From positions 16,219,703 to 16,283,702 of the forward strand of contig CM063258.1 in NCBI GenBank assembly GCA_032158295.1: 64,000 nt of DNA. Reading direction: 5' to 3'. The notes under the pieces are model-generated. The model was not told where the DNA came from. It ran no database searches and worked only from the letters and a program-made list of their open reading frames with translations. Shown here piece by piece: positions 35,332 to 46,369 of this stretch. How positions within the stretch are numbered: position 1 is the first letter of the stretch; the number at the start of each line of letters is the position of its first letter. The translations under genes and the position numbers were made by a program. The DNA comes from Pycnopodia helianthoides. Its lineage: Eukaryota; Echinodermata; Asteroidea; Forcipulatida; Asteriidae.

Positions 35332-37160
35332 TTTAATACGCAAATTAATGCACATACTAAGTACACTGACCATTGGAATGTGGGTTTTTAAGAGTGTGAA
35401 CATGGCAAATCAACCAGAGCGCCCTCCAGCGATTAGTAACGACTTGGCTACTTGACACCAGATACGGTGATGACACGATACCTTTAATGGCTTCTCAGCC
35501 GAGGAGGCAGGAAACCGACCGATTGGGTATCCCGTGTGTAGTAGTATAGACCGGCACACAGCCTAGCAGTGGTGAATCACCGTCCTCATCATTGTCGCTG
35601 TTCACGCATCGTGCGGCATCTTGGTCCGGGGCACTGTATGAGTCTTGGACCACAGCGCATCAATAATGCATGGCCATCCAATATCGCACATGCACATGGG
35701 GCTCGGCTCACTGTGTTGGCTTGTCATGATCGGGACTAGCATTCTCTGTGCAGTGTGGGTGAAAATATCAATTAGAAACCTCGGTGTTTCGTTTTTGAAT
35801 AAGAGGAACTCTCTCTATAAAAAGAACTTCCGAGTGGCCTAAATTTACATATATAGCCTTACGGGGGTGTAACAGTCTGGTGGTGGCTCCAGAATTGTCC
35901 GTTACGTCAGACTCATTTCCCCGTTTGTGTTAATTAATATTATTAACAAACTAAACGTTAATTATTCATAGAATAGGGGAAAAGGTTACAGTTATACTTG
36001 GTTATTTTTCAGAAAAGGTTAAACACCCCTTGTGGCTATTGATGATTAGGGCCTAAATGAGTATTTTTTTAAAAATATGTAGGTTAAACCATGAGGGTAG
36101 AATTACCTCCATGGTTGAACCACGCTTGTACTGATGGGTGCACTGAGGCCACCCCCACCCCACCCCACAATTGAATCTTTTCACAATCCCATCACTCTAC
36201 ACAAAACAGAACATCTCGTCTGTATGAGCCAAGGTGGACACTCCAAGCGTGTATAATACTCATTGGCTTTATGTATGCGGAGGAATTTTAATTCCATTAC
36301 GTCCCATGTCCTTATTCTATATTCATTCAATAATCATCCAGCACACGTCTTGAATTCGCGTTAATTCAAGTCTAATCCAGCCAAGCGTCTTCAATTACTA
36401 CATCGTTATTATACAATTTGAATCCATTGCCTTAAAGACAGCATCCAGTGTGCTTCCTCCTTCTATAAAAAAGCCAAGGATCACAAAAAGGTGTCCATTT
36501 CTCATTCGTGGAAATTAAATAAATGCACAAAGAGTAAGTTCAGGAACTAATGAAGAAAAGATACTGCTTATTTTGTCTCTTGGTAAAACATTAACTGAAC
36601 ATCTCTGCAGATATTTGTAGGCGTAAACTTACAATGCATGTTTCTTCAAAGATATGTTCTCAGATCTCTTAATCCGTGATTAAGTTTTCCTTTCGACGTT
36701 CTCAGTTCTAATCCGGATTATTTCTAATCCACTATAAGATGCTTTGACACAACATTTCTTAATTCTGACCTGAACTGAAACCTGCATGATCTGCGGTCGT
36801 AGTTTCCTAATCCACGCCCCCTCCCCTCTCAATCGTATCTAGTTGATTTGACTACAATACCTCCTCGTTACACGTGATTTACTGTCTGCATTGTGGGCAT
36901 TAATCTTGTATAGATCCCCCAGTCATATAACTACTAGTCACATTCTCCTTGGCAACAGGACATCAAATCATATAATCACATACCGCAATAACATGAATGC
37001 ATCAGATTGTGAAATTGCATTTCCCGTTGAACTTAATACAGGCAATAGAGGGCAGCAGTCAAAATGTAGGAGTGTGCGGATTTATTATCTGTAGTCAATT
37101 CAATGTAATGTTCTTTATCCATGGTTATACACTAACACAAAGTAGTCGAGTCTGCTTATC
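35332..37160. other. AT-rich non-coding stretch
   Basis: Nothing supported beyond short open frames (35645-35842, 36891-37094) without motifs. A weak GTAAGT at 36534 follows only a short frame. Confidence 0.4.
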
Positions 37161-37315
37161 AGGCCCAAATTCATAGAGCTGCTTAAGCAGTACATATTGC
37201 TTAACCATTTTCTGCTTAGCTGAAATGAGCAGGACACCAGTCACAAATTGTACAAGTGACATGGTAGTTTGGCTGTTAACCTTAATTTGGTAAGCACAAT
37301 TTTGTGTGCTAGCTA
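37161..37315 (+). mobile_element. Left part of a GGGCCCAATTT-type fold-back element
   Basis: Starts aggcccaaattcatagagct followed by gcttaagca, then ggtaagcacaattttgtgtg. The inverted right end is missing, so it is truncated. Confidence 0.6.
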
Positions 37316-37414
37316 CTTTTTTTCCCCAATGTCCCTTCTACTTACATATCAATGTGTGATATCACCACTTACTCAGTGCTTTCCAAGTCTTGCGGAGGGG
37401 CTGTCTACAGGCTA

Positions 37415-37490
37415 CTCTGTAGGGATTCGAAACCCACCACCTGCATTATAGAGCCGATGGCTTATAACCACCAAACCACCGGGCATGCCC
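37415..37490 (-). repeat. tRNA-derived sequence (SINE head or tRNA pseudogene)
   Basis: On the minus strand, gcccggtggtttggtggtta resembles a tRNA 5' end with an A-box. It is followed about 30 nt later by the B-box-like gggtttcgaatccctac, which has one extra base. The acceptor ends do not pair, so this is not a functional tRNA. It is most likely a SINE head remnant. Confidence 0.55.
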
Positions 37491-39349
37491 ATTGTCTAAT
37501 CTCGTATCATTACACCATTTAAAGTTTGTAGTCTATTTGAATGCTATTGTTTGTTTGATTACAGTAACAGAAACCAACATTCAATTATAACTCAATTATT
37601 GGGCTTTGGCGTACGGTTTTTGTTCCACCAAGTATAACTGCAAGTTTCCCTTTAAAATGCTGTGCTGGGAAACTCTGTTTAATCGCTGAATATAAATTAA
37701 CAGGTGGTACATCGCTACATCACCATAAGATAAGACTCCTGTTATTCAACCACAGACAATCCAGGTTTTTTTAAGGTTAACTCCAACATTGATGACTGTA
37801 TGCTAGGAGATAGAGTGACTCTCCAATGTAAGATTGTTGGCATACATTGACTTCTTATTGACTTTTCCGATCAAATAAGACTTTCTCCTTTAAATGGATA
37901 TTTTCTCAACCCAAAATTTGAAGCCTTTATTCCTGCCTAAAGATCGAAAAGAAAACGTTGGGTGGATCGAATATGTAAATCATCTCCTCTCATCTCATCA
38001 TTTTTACTTGGCCCTTTTCCCTTTGCTGTCCACCCATTCATCGATGCATTATGTATATTACGTCCGCAACGCATTAATCTTACTGCATGCCGTTTTTTTC
38101 TATATTGAGAAGGGAAAAAATCGGCCATGAATAAACCAAGAGGCCCTAGCCGCAATATGCCCTGATATTTTCTAGTTAACAAGGAGAAGGAAAAAAGCTC
38201 CGGCCAGTAGCCTGACGCCACACCGTTTCTTGCTCTCGACTTGAAGAAGTTACGTTGCACCATCACAGGTCCTTATCGTCGTCTCCAGTATCCGGCTGTG
38301 AGATCATTATACCGAGCCCAAGCTAATTATTCATGCCGAGCGGCCACCTTTCCCCCGACCGTCTAAAATCAATAGTCTTCCCCTGTAGACCAGTCGCTAC
38401 GGTCTGGTCTCTCGAAATCCGCCCGGAATGTCAGTAAAGGTCACCCTGGTAAAAGAAAACCGGCAAGTATTTTAAGACTGCTGGAGCAAAAAGGGGATCC
38501 TGGCCGATTTTTCTGTTATGTCACAAGACCAAAATGAATAGAATGGCGGCTTGTAATTTGCTTGAGGGAACGGCTGTGTATTGTAGATGCTACTGTGTAG
38601 AGACACGTACTTGTTAGTCTCCTATACATTAACATTGGGGGTAATTACTGATCAGAGAACATTAATGTTACTACGGCTGTTTTATGCATTGAATTTTATA
38701 TTACTAGTGTTTGTAAAATGTACGCAGGTATCGGTGTTTGATCACCTTCAAAAAGTAGTATGTCTCGGTATAGGACATCTCATAGTTATTTTTCATTAAG
38801 TTTCAATATTTCAAAAGGTAAATTGAAGAAATGGTACATGTATTGTTACATGGAAATGGCATTGAATTAGCTTCTACTTAAATACAACACTTTCGTACAA
38901 AACTCAATTTTAGAAATATCAATGTCAAAATAATATCTCATCCCATCCCATCTCTGTAATTTATTTATTCTTGTTTTGACCTTTGACCGTCAGAAGTATA
39001 TTTCTTGTTTTTCAAAGTCTTTTAAAGTCTTGCTATAGATAAACTAAATATTATAGTTCGTTCGAGGCTACTTCAGAGTACATTGGGACCATCTGGCGGT
39101 CGAAGTTAGATCGAGTTCCTTGTTATTAGCATGGCAATTTTGTGCAAACTGAGATCTAAAGAAGATATTTCATTTTACGAGCGTCTATACGCAACGTAAA
39201 TTGTCTTCAATTGCAAAATAAAGTTCACCCGAGAAAGGGAACCCGGCTGCGAGTCTAGCCAGTCATTTTTCAGTCCATTGAGGATGCATCGAGCCATGAT
39301 AAACGTCTGTAGGGAAAGTATTCTCTTATCTTAACCTTGTTGCCATTCA
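37491..39349. other. Non-coding DNA
   Basis: Open frames at 37894-38266 overlap on both strands and show no motif. Nothing else is supported. Confidence 0.4.
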
Positions 39350-39852
39350 AGCTAAGGACTGATGTCCACATAAATACCAATATCATGCTAAGGACTGATG
39401 TCCACATAAATACCATATCAAGCTAAGGACTGATGTCCACATAAATACCAATATCAAGCTAAGGACTGATGTCCACATAAATACCAATATCAAGCTAAGG
39501 ACTGATGTCCACATAAATACCAATATCAGGCTAAGGACTGATGTCCACATAAATACCAGTATCAAGCTAAGGACTGATGTCCACATAAATACCAATATCA
39601 AGCTAAGGACTGATGTCCACATAAATACCAATATCAGGCTAAGGACTGATGTCCACATAAATACCAATATCAAGCTAAGGACTGATGTCCACATAAATAC
39701 CAATATCAGGCTAAGGACTGATGTCCACATAAATACCAATATCAAGCTAAGGACTGATGTCCACATAAATACCAATATCAAGCTAAGGACTGATGTCCAC
39801 ATAAATACCAATATCAAGCTAAGGACTGATGTCCACATAAATACCAATATCA
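39350..39852. repeat. Minisatellite, 36-bp unit, about 14 copies
   Basis: The unit is agctaaggactgatgtccac followed by ataaataccaatatca. Copies are nearly identical; variants include agg/aag at the junction, one caatatcatg and one 34-bp copy with taccatatca. Because 36 is a multiple of three, the minus strand reads as a 12-residue repeat for over 160 codons. That frame is an artefact. Confidence 0.98.
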
Positions 39853-40245
39853 TGACCAATAAACTCATCACCCCAAATCATGATTTACTTTAGCCCGGAC
39901 ACTTAAGCCCTTTTTCACATGAGGGCAATTTAGCAGGGGTCCTTTGCTTCGTGTGAAAGGACAACAATGTTTGAACTGTCTGAGATCCCTGGTGAAATTG
40001 CAATGGAACGAAGTGAGGGACAACCGGCACCCCTTACCGAGGACCTTTGTTACTAGTGATCGTGTGAATGGGTCCTTAAGCTCTACCTATCATGGTTGCT
40101 TGTCTTTCCATCCCCGATTTCTCTTTCAAAATGCGGGCAAGCATTAATGTTGATCTCTTAGACTATTGTTGAAATGGTGAGCTCAGTCTAGCCAAGGCTG
40201 GATGCACAGGTGGAGTGAAAATGATTAATGATAATGTACATTTCA
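39853..40245. other. Non-coding DNA
   Basis: No supported gene; one open frame at 39944-40147 lacks splice signals and motifs. Confidence 0.35.
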
Positions 40246-40334
40246 GTCAAGCGGCTATGGCTACGGCTATGACCGTTTGGCTGCGGCTACAACGTTGAAG
40301 GGTAGCCGAAGCCGTTAGTTCAAACACGGCCTAA
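40246..40334. repeat. GGCTACGG-type element, degenerate copy
   Basis: ggctatggctacggctatg, gctgcggctacaacg and gtagccgaagccgttag, then acggcct, parallel the hairpin element at 51307-51386. The arms are less complementary here. Confidence 0.5.
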
Positions 40335-40802
40335 GAGGCTTGGTCAATCACCCCACTGTGATATCCCTGACCATTGATACTGAAGGACTTTAGTATCCCT
40401 GATCATTAATCTATCAACCCAAACAGTACTTGGACTCATACATTGGTAACGGGTTTCTCAGCCTCAAGCATAATGGGTGGCTACAGAACCATCTGAACAC
40501 AAGTTATGAATCTTTCAAACTCGAGCAGAACTTAGGATGGATAAGTTAATGGGCATAGAAGAAGGGTGGAGTTTTTCAAAGGAAATGTACGTGATGACGC
40601 TAGACTAGAAAAAAAATAAGCGTTATAAACACGATGAATAAGAAACTGTAGCTGCTTACAACGGCTATATCACAAGTCCGTCTTGAAAATTCTTCTCGAA
40701 GTTTTAAGTATCACACTTTGGCAAACCACACAAGCTAGACTACCCCCCCCCCGCCTCCGCACTCGCTAAAGTGATGGAAATACCTGGGAACGATGTGACT
40801 TG
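40335..40802. other. Non-coding DNA
   Basis: A C-run at about 40743-40752. No gene is supported. Confidence 0.4.
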
Positions 40803-41130
40803 AGTACGAAACAGCCTGGGTTCGAGAAACCTGGGTACGAAACAGTCTGGGTACGAAACAACCTGGGTACGAAACAATTTGGGTACAAAATGACTATTAT
40901 AGGTTCAAAACAGTCCGGGTACAAAACAACCTGGGAACGAAACAGTCTGGGTGCGAAACAACCTGGGTACGAAACAATTTGGGTACGAAACAGTCTGGGT
41001 ACGAAACAGTCTGGGTACAGAGCAACCTGGGAAGGAAACAACCTGGGAACGAAACGACCTGGGTACAAAGCAGTCTGGGTATACAAAGCGACGTGGGTAC
41101 AAAACAACCTGGGTATACGAAACGACCGAA
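40803..41130. repeat. Minisatellite, 16-bp unit, about 20 copies
   Basis: Units of cctgggtacgaaacaa and variants (tctgggtacgaaacag, tttgggtac, cctgggaacg) repeat in tandem, with a few 17-19 bp units such as ctgggtatacaaagcga. As 16 is not a multiple of three, the repeat gives open frames in several frames on both strands. None is a gene. Confidence 0.97.
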
Positions 41131-41313
41131 TAATTTAGCAAATCGAAACAACACAAGAATAAAGATAGTAATTTATAATATTCAGAGAAGAAGAACTTTA
41201 TTATTTTATTACCTGACTCATCTTACTAGCCACTGTGTCAGTGTGGACAAATACTTCATACCCTCTTATGAGACAGTTTGGATTGCCACACCTCGTGTAC
41301 AGTAACGCTGTCA

Positions 41314-41478
41314 ATGGCGGACGATCTTTTAGAGCAAAAGATCGCTCTATCAAGGATTTCAACAGTTCATGAACTGAAAAAGGTCTTGTCTAAAGGTTGG
41401 TCAGATGGTTTCAAGAAATTTCATTTAGTATTTGTGTCCGAACAGTTTCCTCATTATCCGATCAAAAACAGAGGATAA
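41314..41478 (+). CDS. Small open frame with good start context, unrecognised
   Basis: ATG 41314 in context tcaATGG opens 54 codons to TAA 41476-41478. It starts MADDLLEQKIALSRISTVHE, has balanced composition and then includes GWSDGFKKFHLVF. A possible donor TAAAG|gttggt at 41395/41396 would make a phase 1 first exon compatible with 46033, but the donor is weak. It may simply be chance sequence beside the minisatellite. Confidence 0.2.
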   Translation: MADDLLEQKIALSRISTVHELKKVLSKGWSDGFKKFHLVFVSEQFPHYPIKNRG

Positions 41479-42027
41479 GTGAACAGAAAAGGCATAAAAA
41501 CAAAAAGTAATCCAACGGGCAAGACAAGTCACCACGTCACAATACTAATTAAATAATATTTACTTCTTGAAGCACAGAGATATTAATTAGTGTTGGCTTT
41601 ATAAGGTCAGTGGAGCGGTTCAAGTAAACAAAAACAAGAGGATACAGATAGCAAATATAGACAAGACTACTGTCCGTTTCTTGTTGAATTCTTGAAGACA
41701 CCATCGGGGCCTCCGAGACACGGAGAGCTTGGCCATTCCATCGATCTACTCACAACTCGAATGAATGCGCAATGTAATCCCATACCATACCATACACCAG
41801 AGCATGGCGCAGGACGTATTACTTTAATATAATGTGAGGTTATGAATTAAACATAGGCCTGGCTCAAAGCAACCAACCGTTACGTCAAAAAAAAACGAAC
41901 ACATTTTTACATATTAGAGAATGTTCCTCTCAAATTCTATGCAAAAAGAGTGTGTATATATACTCAAATTATAACATAACTGCAATATTTCTAAGTTTGA
42001 ATTTTAGCCATTTATTACACACAGACA
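41479..42027. other. AT-rich non-coding DNA
   Basis: No supported feature. Confidence 0.4.
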
Positions 42028-42418
42028 TTAAAGGGAAGGTTTGCGATTGGTTGTCTAAAGATTTATGGCAATAAAAACTTATTTGGTCAGAAGTACAGCA
42101 ACTTTCGATAGTATAAAGCATTTTGAGAAATATTTCAATTAAAAATAATGTGGATATGGAAAAAGATGTCAGTTTTTATCCCCACAAATTTGAATCTAAG
42201 AAACATTTCTGTCAGAAACGTTTCTCGGATTGTGTTTCCTGTGAGGGATAATTCTTCATGCGTGGACATAACCGCTCCAGATTTTTGCTAAATCTCAAAC
42301 ACGCTACCACCTTTTGAAATGAAGTTTCCACAGGTTAGTTTTATTGTATATGTCTACATTTATGTAGGATTAAAACAATCGAACGGTTCTTAAAACCAAA
42401 GGTATACTTTGCCTTTAA
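42028..42418 (+). mobile_element. TTAA-flanked MITE, family D
   Basis: TTAA at both ends with imperfect termini AAAGGGAAGGTTTGCG and AAAGGTATACTTTGCCTTT. Internal sequence ataaaaacttatttggtcag, then gatagtataaagcattttgag, is clearly related to family C. A different central palindrome agaaacgtttct lies near 42216. The module tttccacaggttag follows. Length 391 bp. Confidence 0.75.
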
Positions 42419-42968
42419 TAAGAACTGTGAGAACGCAGAGCTAATGTGAAGCTGACCTTTGGAATTACGGATACCCGACCATAAATTCATTTATCAAAAT
42501 ACACAAGGAGATGTTTGTTCCTACACCTGCATTTTGATTTATCTAATTATTGAGTGCACCAAGAACAGTTGTTTTAAGAAAACGCAAACATGCCAAAGGG
42601 CATCATATGGGTTGTTATCTCATTAGTAAATTGCAAAGTCTGTCCTCGGTGAAGTATAACGCGACTTTCTTCTAAAAGAAAATGACAACAAAATCTTGAA
42701 ACTCAGTACAATAGTCGTCTGTGACGAGTTGGTTATTAATGGTCTGACTATTTCTGATGTCATTGGACATAAAACAGTCAGGATTCTTGCAGACTACACA
42801 TTTAGACCATGAATATGTAGGTGGTGACGTGTGGATTGAACTGTTGCAGGCAATTCCAAGAAAATGCAGGATTTTGACCTTATTTTGACACTGTGTACAA
42901 ATTTGAAAATGTGTATTGCTTTCATGTAACACCTCCTGAAAAAAAACGTGTTCACCGCCATGACATAG
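42419..42968. other. Non-coding DNA
   Basis: A minus-strand open frame (42672-42932) has no splice support or domain. Confidence 0.35.
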
Positions 42969-43146
42969 TGTTAGCCAGAGGGGTGTCTGGGTGTCTTCTG
43001 GACAGTCACCCTTTTTTTCAATTTGGACACCCTGTTTTATCTGTCATGCACATGTAATTGTATTGTATTGTAAGTGAACAATTTGGACACCCAGTTTTTA
43101 AATTTCCAACAAATGTTGACACCCTTTTACCAAATCCTGGCTAACA
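42969..43146. mobile_element. Small inverted-repeat element with TGTTAGCCAG ends
   Basis: tgttagccag at 42969-42978 is exactly inverted as ctggctaaca at 43137-43146. Between them gggtgtc/gacaccc words and two copies of caatttggacaccc(t/a)gttttt occur. A clear target duplication is not seen. Confidence 0.55.
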
Positions 43147-43242
43147 ACTTACGCCATAATACTTTTTGCACTCTGGTATTCCCGTCTTACTGATGGCCCT
43201 AGAGAACAATCTCCCAATATTTTAAACCCTCATTTAGTCTCT

Positions 43243-43634
43243 TTAAAGGAACATTACAGAATTGGTTTTGCTAACAAAACAGTTGCTGGCAGTGTAAGCA
43301 CTTTATGTAATCCACCATATACATAAACTGACAAACCTGTAAAAGTTTGAGATCGATCGGCCATCTGGGTCACGAGAAAATAGTGAATAACCGATTACAC
43401 ATTCGCATGAAATCATATAGGTTCAACAAATGAATAAAACGCTCACTGAGCGATAAACTCCAATCGGAAATTTAGTTTGTTCATTTTCATCAAATATGGC
43501 ATTTCAGACAGAAATATTCCAAGGGGTGTTTTCTACTATCATCATCATTAGACCGTGCAAGTGTTATGTAAATCTGTGATCAAAAAGTATATTTTACAAG
43601 TTTGTTTCTTACCAATTCTGTAATGTTCCTTTAA
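43243..43634 (-). mobile_element. TTAA-flanked MITE, family A, full copy
   Basis: TTAA at both ends, AAAGGAACATTACAGAATTGG and the inverse AATTCTGTAATGTTCCTTT. CGCTCACTGAGCG near 43440. Length 392 bp. Confidence 0.93.
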
Positions 43635-45409
43635 GAAAAGATTGTTAAAAATAGTTTCTTCCATGATAACCTTTGCTACGTATTGGGCAAAATAACCAGT
43701 CTATAACGTTACTGTACCGGGCCACAGTCTTGCCATCAGTAACCCACCCCTATGTTGTCTTAAACAACAGGTGAATGAGAAATCCACTTTTGATTCAATC
43801 ATCAAGCTATATGTCATTGATTGTAACCTCTTACGCGTCTAATGCTATCACTTGCTTCAATACCATCTGAGGAAGGACGGGGGAAAAAAACCATGCAATG
43901 TCTGAAAGCGAGGAATAATCCAGGAGGCCTGAAATGATGTTGACTATGACAATAAAAGAGTAATCAAGATGATACTAGTAGAGACAAGATGCTTATCTCT
44001 TGGCTAGTCTCCCCACCAGCCGTGCTATCAGTTTCTCTCGCTTTGCGATGTGCATTCCATGCAGCAACGGCTGGATACTTGGGTCTTGAAACAAAGACCC
44101 GTTACTCCCTCTGGGGCCGAAACATTTTCAACATAATTGTTTCGTTTCGGTCGGATCTGAAATTGAGAAGATCGACGTCCAACACAAGCTGTTGAATTAA
44201 TGAAAGTGTAAATAAATTATCACTCAAATTAAGATGAAATATTTTGCTGCAAATTACTGGATGCAAGGAAACAAAATGTAATTAAAACTAGAGCATTTTA
44301 TTTCATATAATCAATTTGTCAAAATGGTCTGACAGTTGGTCGATCTGTAAAAGGGTCATCATGTTAAAATAGCTTTTATTAAAGGGGGTCTATACGCTGT
44401 TTGAACAACCTGTCAAATATAAGAGTTGAACAAATAGTAAAACTATACCGAGATGAACATAAATAACAGTAATAGTGTATCGTTACTGTCAAATATTATG
44501 TATGTTTACAGGTCGAGCAGCCGGCATAGACTCGCGCCTTTCGTGGGCCTCCGTGCCTAAATTCACGGCGTTGATTACTGAAGCCAGACCCAGTACCCCT
44601 GGGTGATGCACTGATTGCTATACTGTTTACAGAGGGATCTATGCTATAGTAAGGGCTATGAAGCATAATCATCTAACAGGTTTGGGTGCACTCATGAAGT
44701 AAGAGATCCGTGGTGCAATGCCGATGGATTCAAGGAGCGCGAACAGGCAGCATTTTTGAAAGACCTAGAATGCATGCGTTACAAGGTGCAACCACAAACC
44801 GAGGACACACACACCGCGTATTAAACCAATCCCTTCAAATGGCTTCATACGAGGCAGATACTGGTTTCAAATGAACTCGACACATTCTTGCATGGGTATT
44901 TGAACTTGATTTACCCTTCACATTACACGTTATTTCAGGTTGTCTGTCCCAGCACTATATATTGTGCAAATAAAGCCGATATTTGATATCGTGATTTGCG
45001 TTATAGGGGTTCGTCATGTTCGCAATCTAAATAATGTACTGCATTTTTAATAAGAAACTAAATTACTCGTCAAGGTTTGCAAACCAATAACTTTAGAGAG
45101 AACTATACTCCTACACCAGCTGTTTTGGTCGTTTTTTCTTATTTTAAATGTAAAAAAAAGAACGAGATGTTTGAATTAGAATGTGTTCGAATTGAATGCT
45201 TCAGCCGTAACTGTGTTAATAATGGTGTTGCCAGGGGCAGTGTATGCTTCAGTGTTTGGCGGTGATCTCCTGCCGCTGCCGAAGCCGTTAGTTATGAATT
45301 ATTTCTTTTTTTTTGGAAGTGTGGTCTACGTCATGTAATAGTTAACTCTGACTATGTCTATCGATCTCTAAGTTGTTGTGTTGGTGTAAAGCCGACGTTA
45401 AAAAAGGTA
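43635..45409. other. Non-coding DNA upstream of a tandem array
   Basis: No exon is supported. ccgctgccgaagccgttag at about 45272-45290 resembles an end of the GGCTACGG element. Open frames at 43989-44195 and 45077-45265 have no splice signals. Confidence 0.4.
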
Positions 45410-45955
45410 CTCCCACCTGTGGTAGGAGGTACTCCAAATAGTATTGAGAGGTACTCCCACTGAGGTGCTCCTACTGGTGGTAATCACTCCCACGTGTAAT
45501 AAGAGGTACTCCCAGTGGTAGTAGGAGGTACTCCCACTGGTGGTAGGAGGTACTCCTACTGGTGTTGAGAGGTACTCCCACTGAGGTGCTCCTACTGGTG
45601 GTAATCACTCCCACGTGTAATAAGAGGTACTCCCAGTGGTAGTAGGAGGTACTCCCACTGGTGGTAGGAGGTACTCCCACTGGTGTTGAGAGGTACTCCC
45701 ACTGAGGTGCTCTCACTGGTGGCAATCACTCCCACCGGTAATAAGAGGTACTCCTAGTGGTGGTAGGAGGTACTCCCACTGGTGGTAAGAGGTGCTCCCA
45801 CTGAGGTTCTCCCATTGGTGGTTATCACTCCCACTGGTAATAAGAGGTACTTCCACTGGTGGTAAGAGGTACTTCCACTGGTGGTAAGAGGTGCTCCCAA
45901 TGGTACTTCCATTGGGGGGTGGGGGTAAGAGGTACTCCCACTGGTGGTGAGAGGT
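45410..45955. repeat. Minisatellite GAGGTACTCCCACTGGTGGTA with 121-bp higher-order period
   Basis: Basic units of about 20 bp (gaggtactcccactggtggt and variants) are grouped into a 121-bp block. Blocks at 45448-45568 and 45569-45689 are almost identical, a third starting at 45690 is diverged, and simpler units follow. The array ends about 75 bp before the acceptor of the exon at 46033. Minus-strand open frames across it are artefacts. Confidence 0.95.
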
Positions 45956-46032
45956 CACTCATTGTCTTAAGTTTTGATTTCTTAAACTGTTTGCATCAAA
46001 ATGACTCTTGTTCTCTCCATTTTCTCCCCCAG

Positions 46033-46369
46033 CGGTGTCTGGTGCGGCGGGTGCGAGGGCGGCCATGTTGCACGTGCCTCGCTCCCGAAGACGTAGTAGC
46101 ACCACTAGTCACCAAGATTACCCCTCTTCAAGCCATGGCTCATCCTCCTCACGCAAAACCTCCATCGCTCCCCCAGATAATGTGTACGGGACCCGTAATG
46201 GTCGGCCACCAGGGGAAGACTCGGGGCGGATATCAGACATCTACCTGGACAGGAGGTATGGAGCTGAGGTTAATGCTAAGGATACGCTCATTGCGGTTGA
46301 GCAGTGGAAGAAGGCCCAGACGGACACAGTTAAGATGACTAAAGCTCAGAAGAAACGTCGGGAGTACGA
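46033..46369 (+). CDS. Internal (or first coding) exon of an unrecognised gene
   Basis: Clear splice boundaries: tctccattttctcccccag before it and GA|gtaagt after it. It enters with two bases of a split codon (phase 1) and leaves after two bases (phase 2), with 112 codons open and GC-rich. Near the start is MLHVPRSRRRSSTTSH (ATG 46065), which could be the initiator if upstream exons are untranslated. Then comes a Ser/Arg-rich low-complexity stretch with APPDNVYGTRNGRPPGED. The last 45 residues include DIYLDRRYGAEVN and AVEQWKKAQTDTVKMTKAQ, then KKRREYE. They are Lys/Arg/Glu-rich and probably helical. I recognise no family. The phase matches the candidate first exons upstream and the exon at 59802. 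Confidence 0.78.

Noticed and set aside
39383..39871. 162-codon minus-strand frame encoding a 12-residue repeat
   Set aside because: Entirely inside the 36-bp minisatellite; open only because 36 is a multiple of three.
40766..41156. Several overlapping frames on both strands of 83-113 codons
   Set aside because: All are products of the 16-bp minisatellite.
45471..45958. Minus-strand frames rich in EYL and GSTS repeats
   Set aside because: Lie over the GAGGTACTCCCACTGG array; repeat artefacts.
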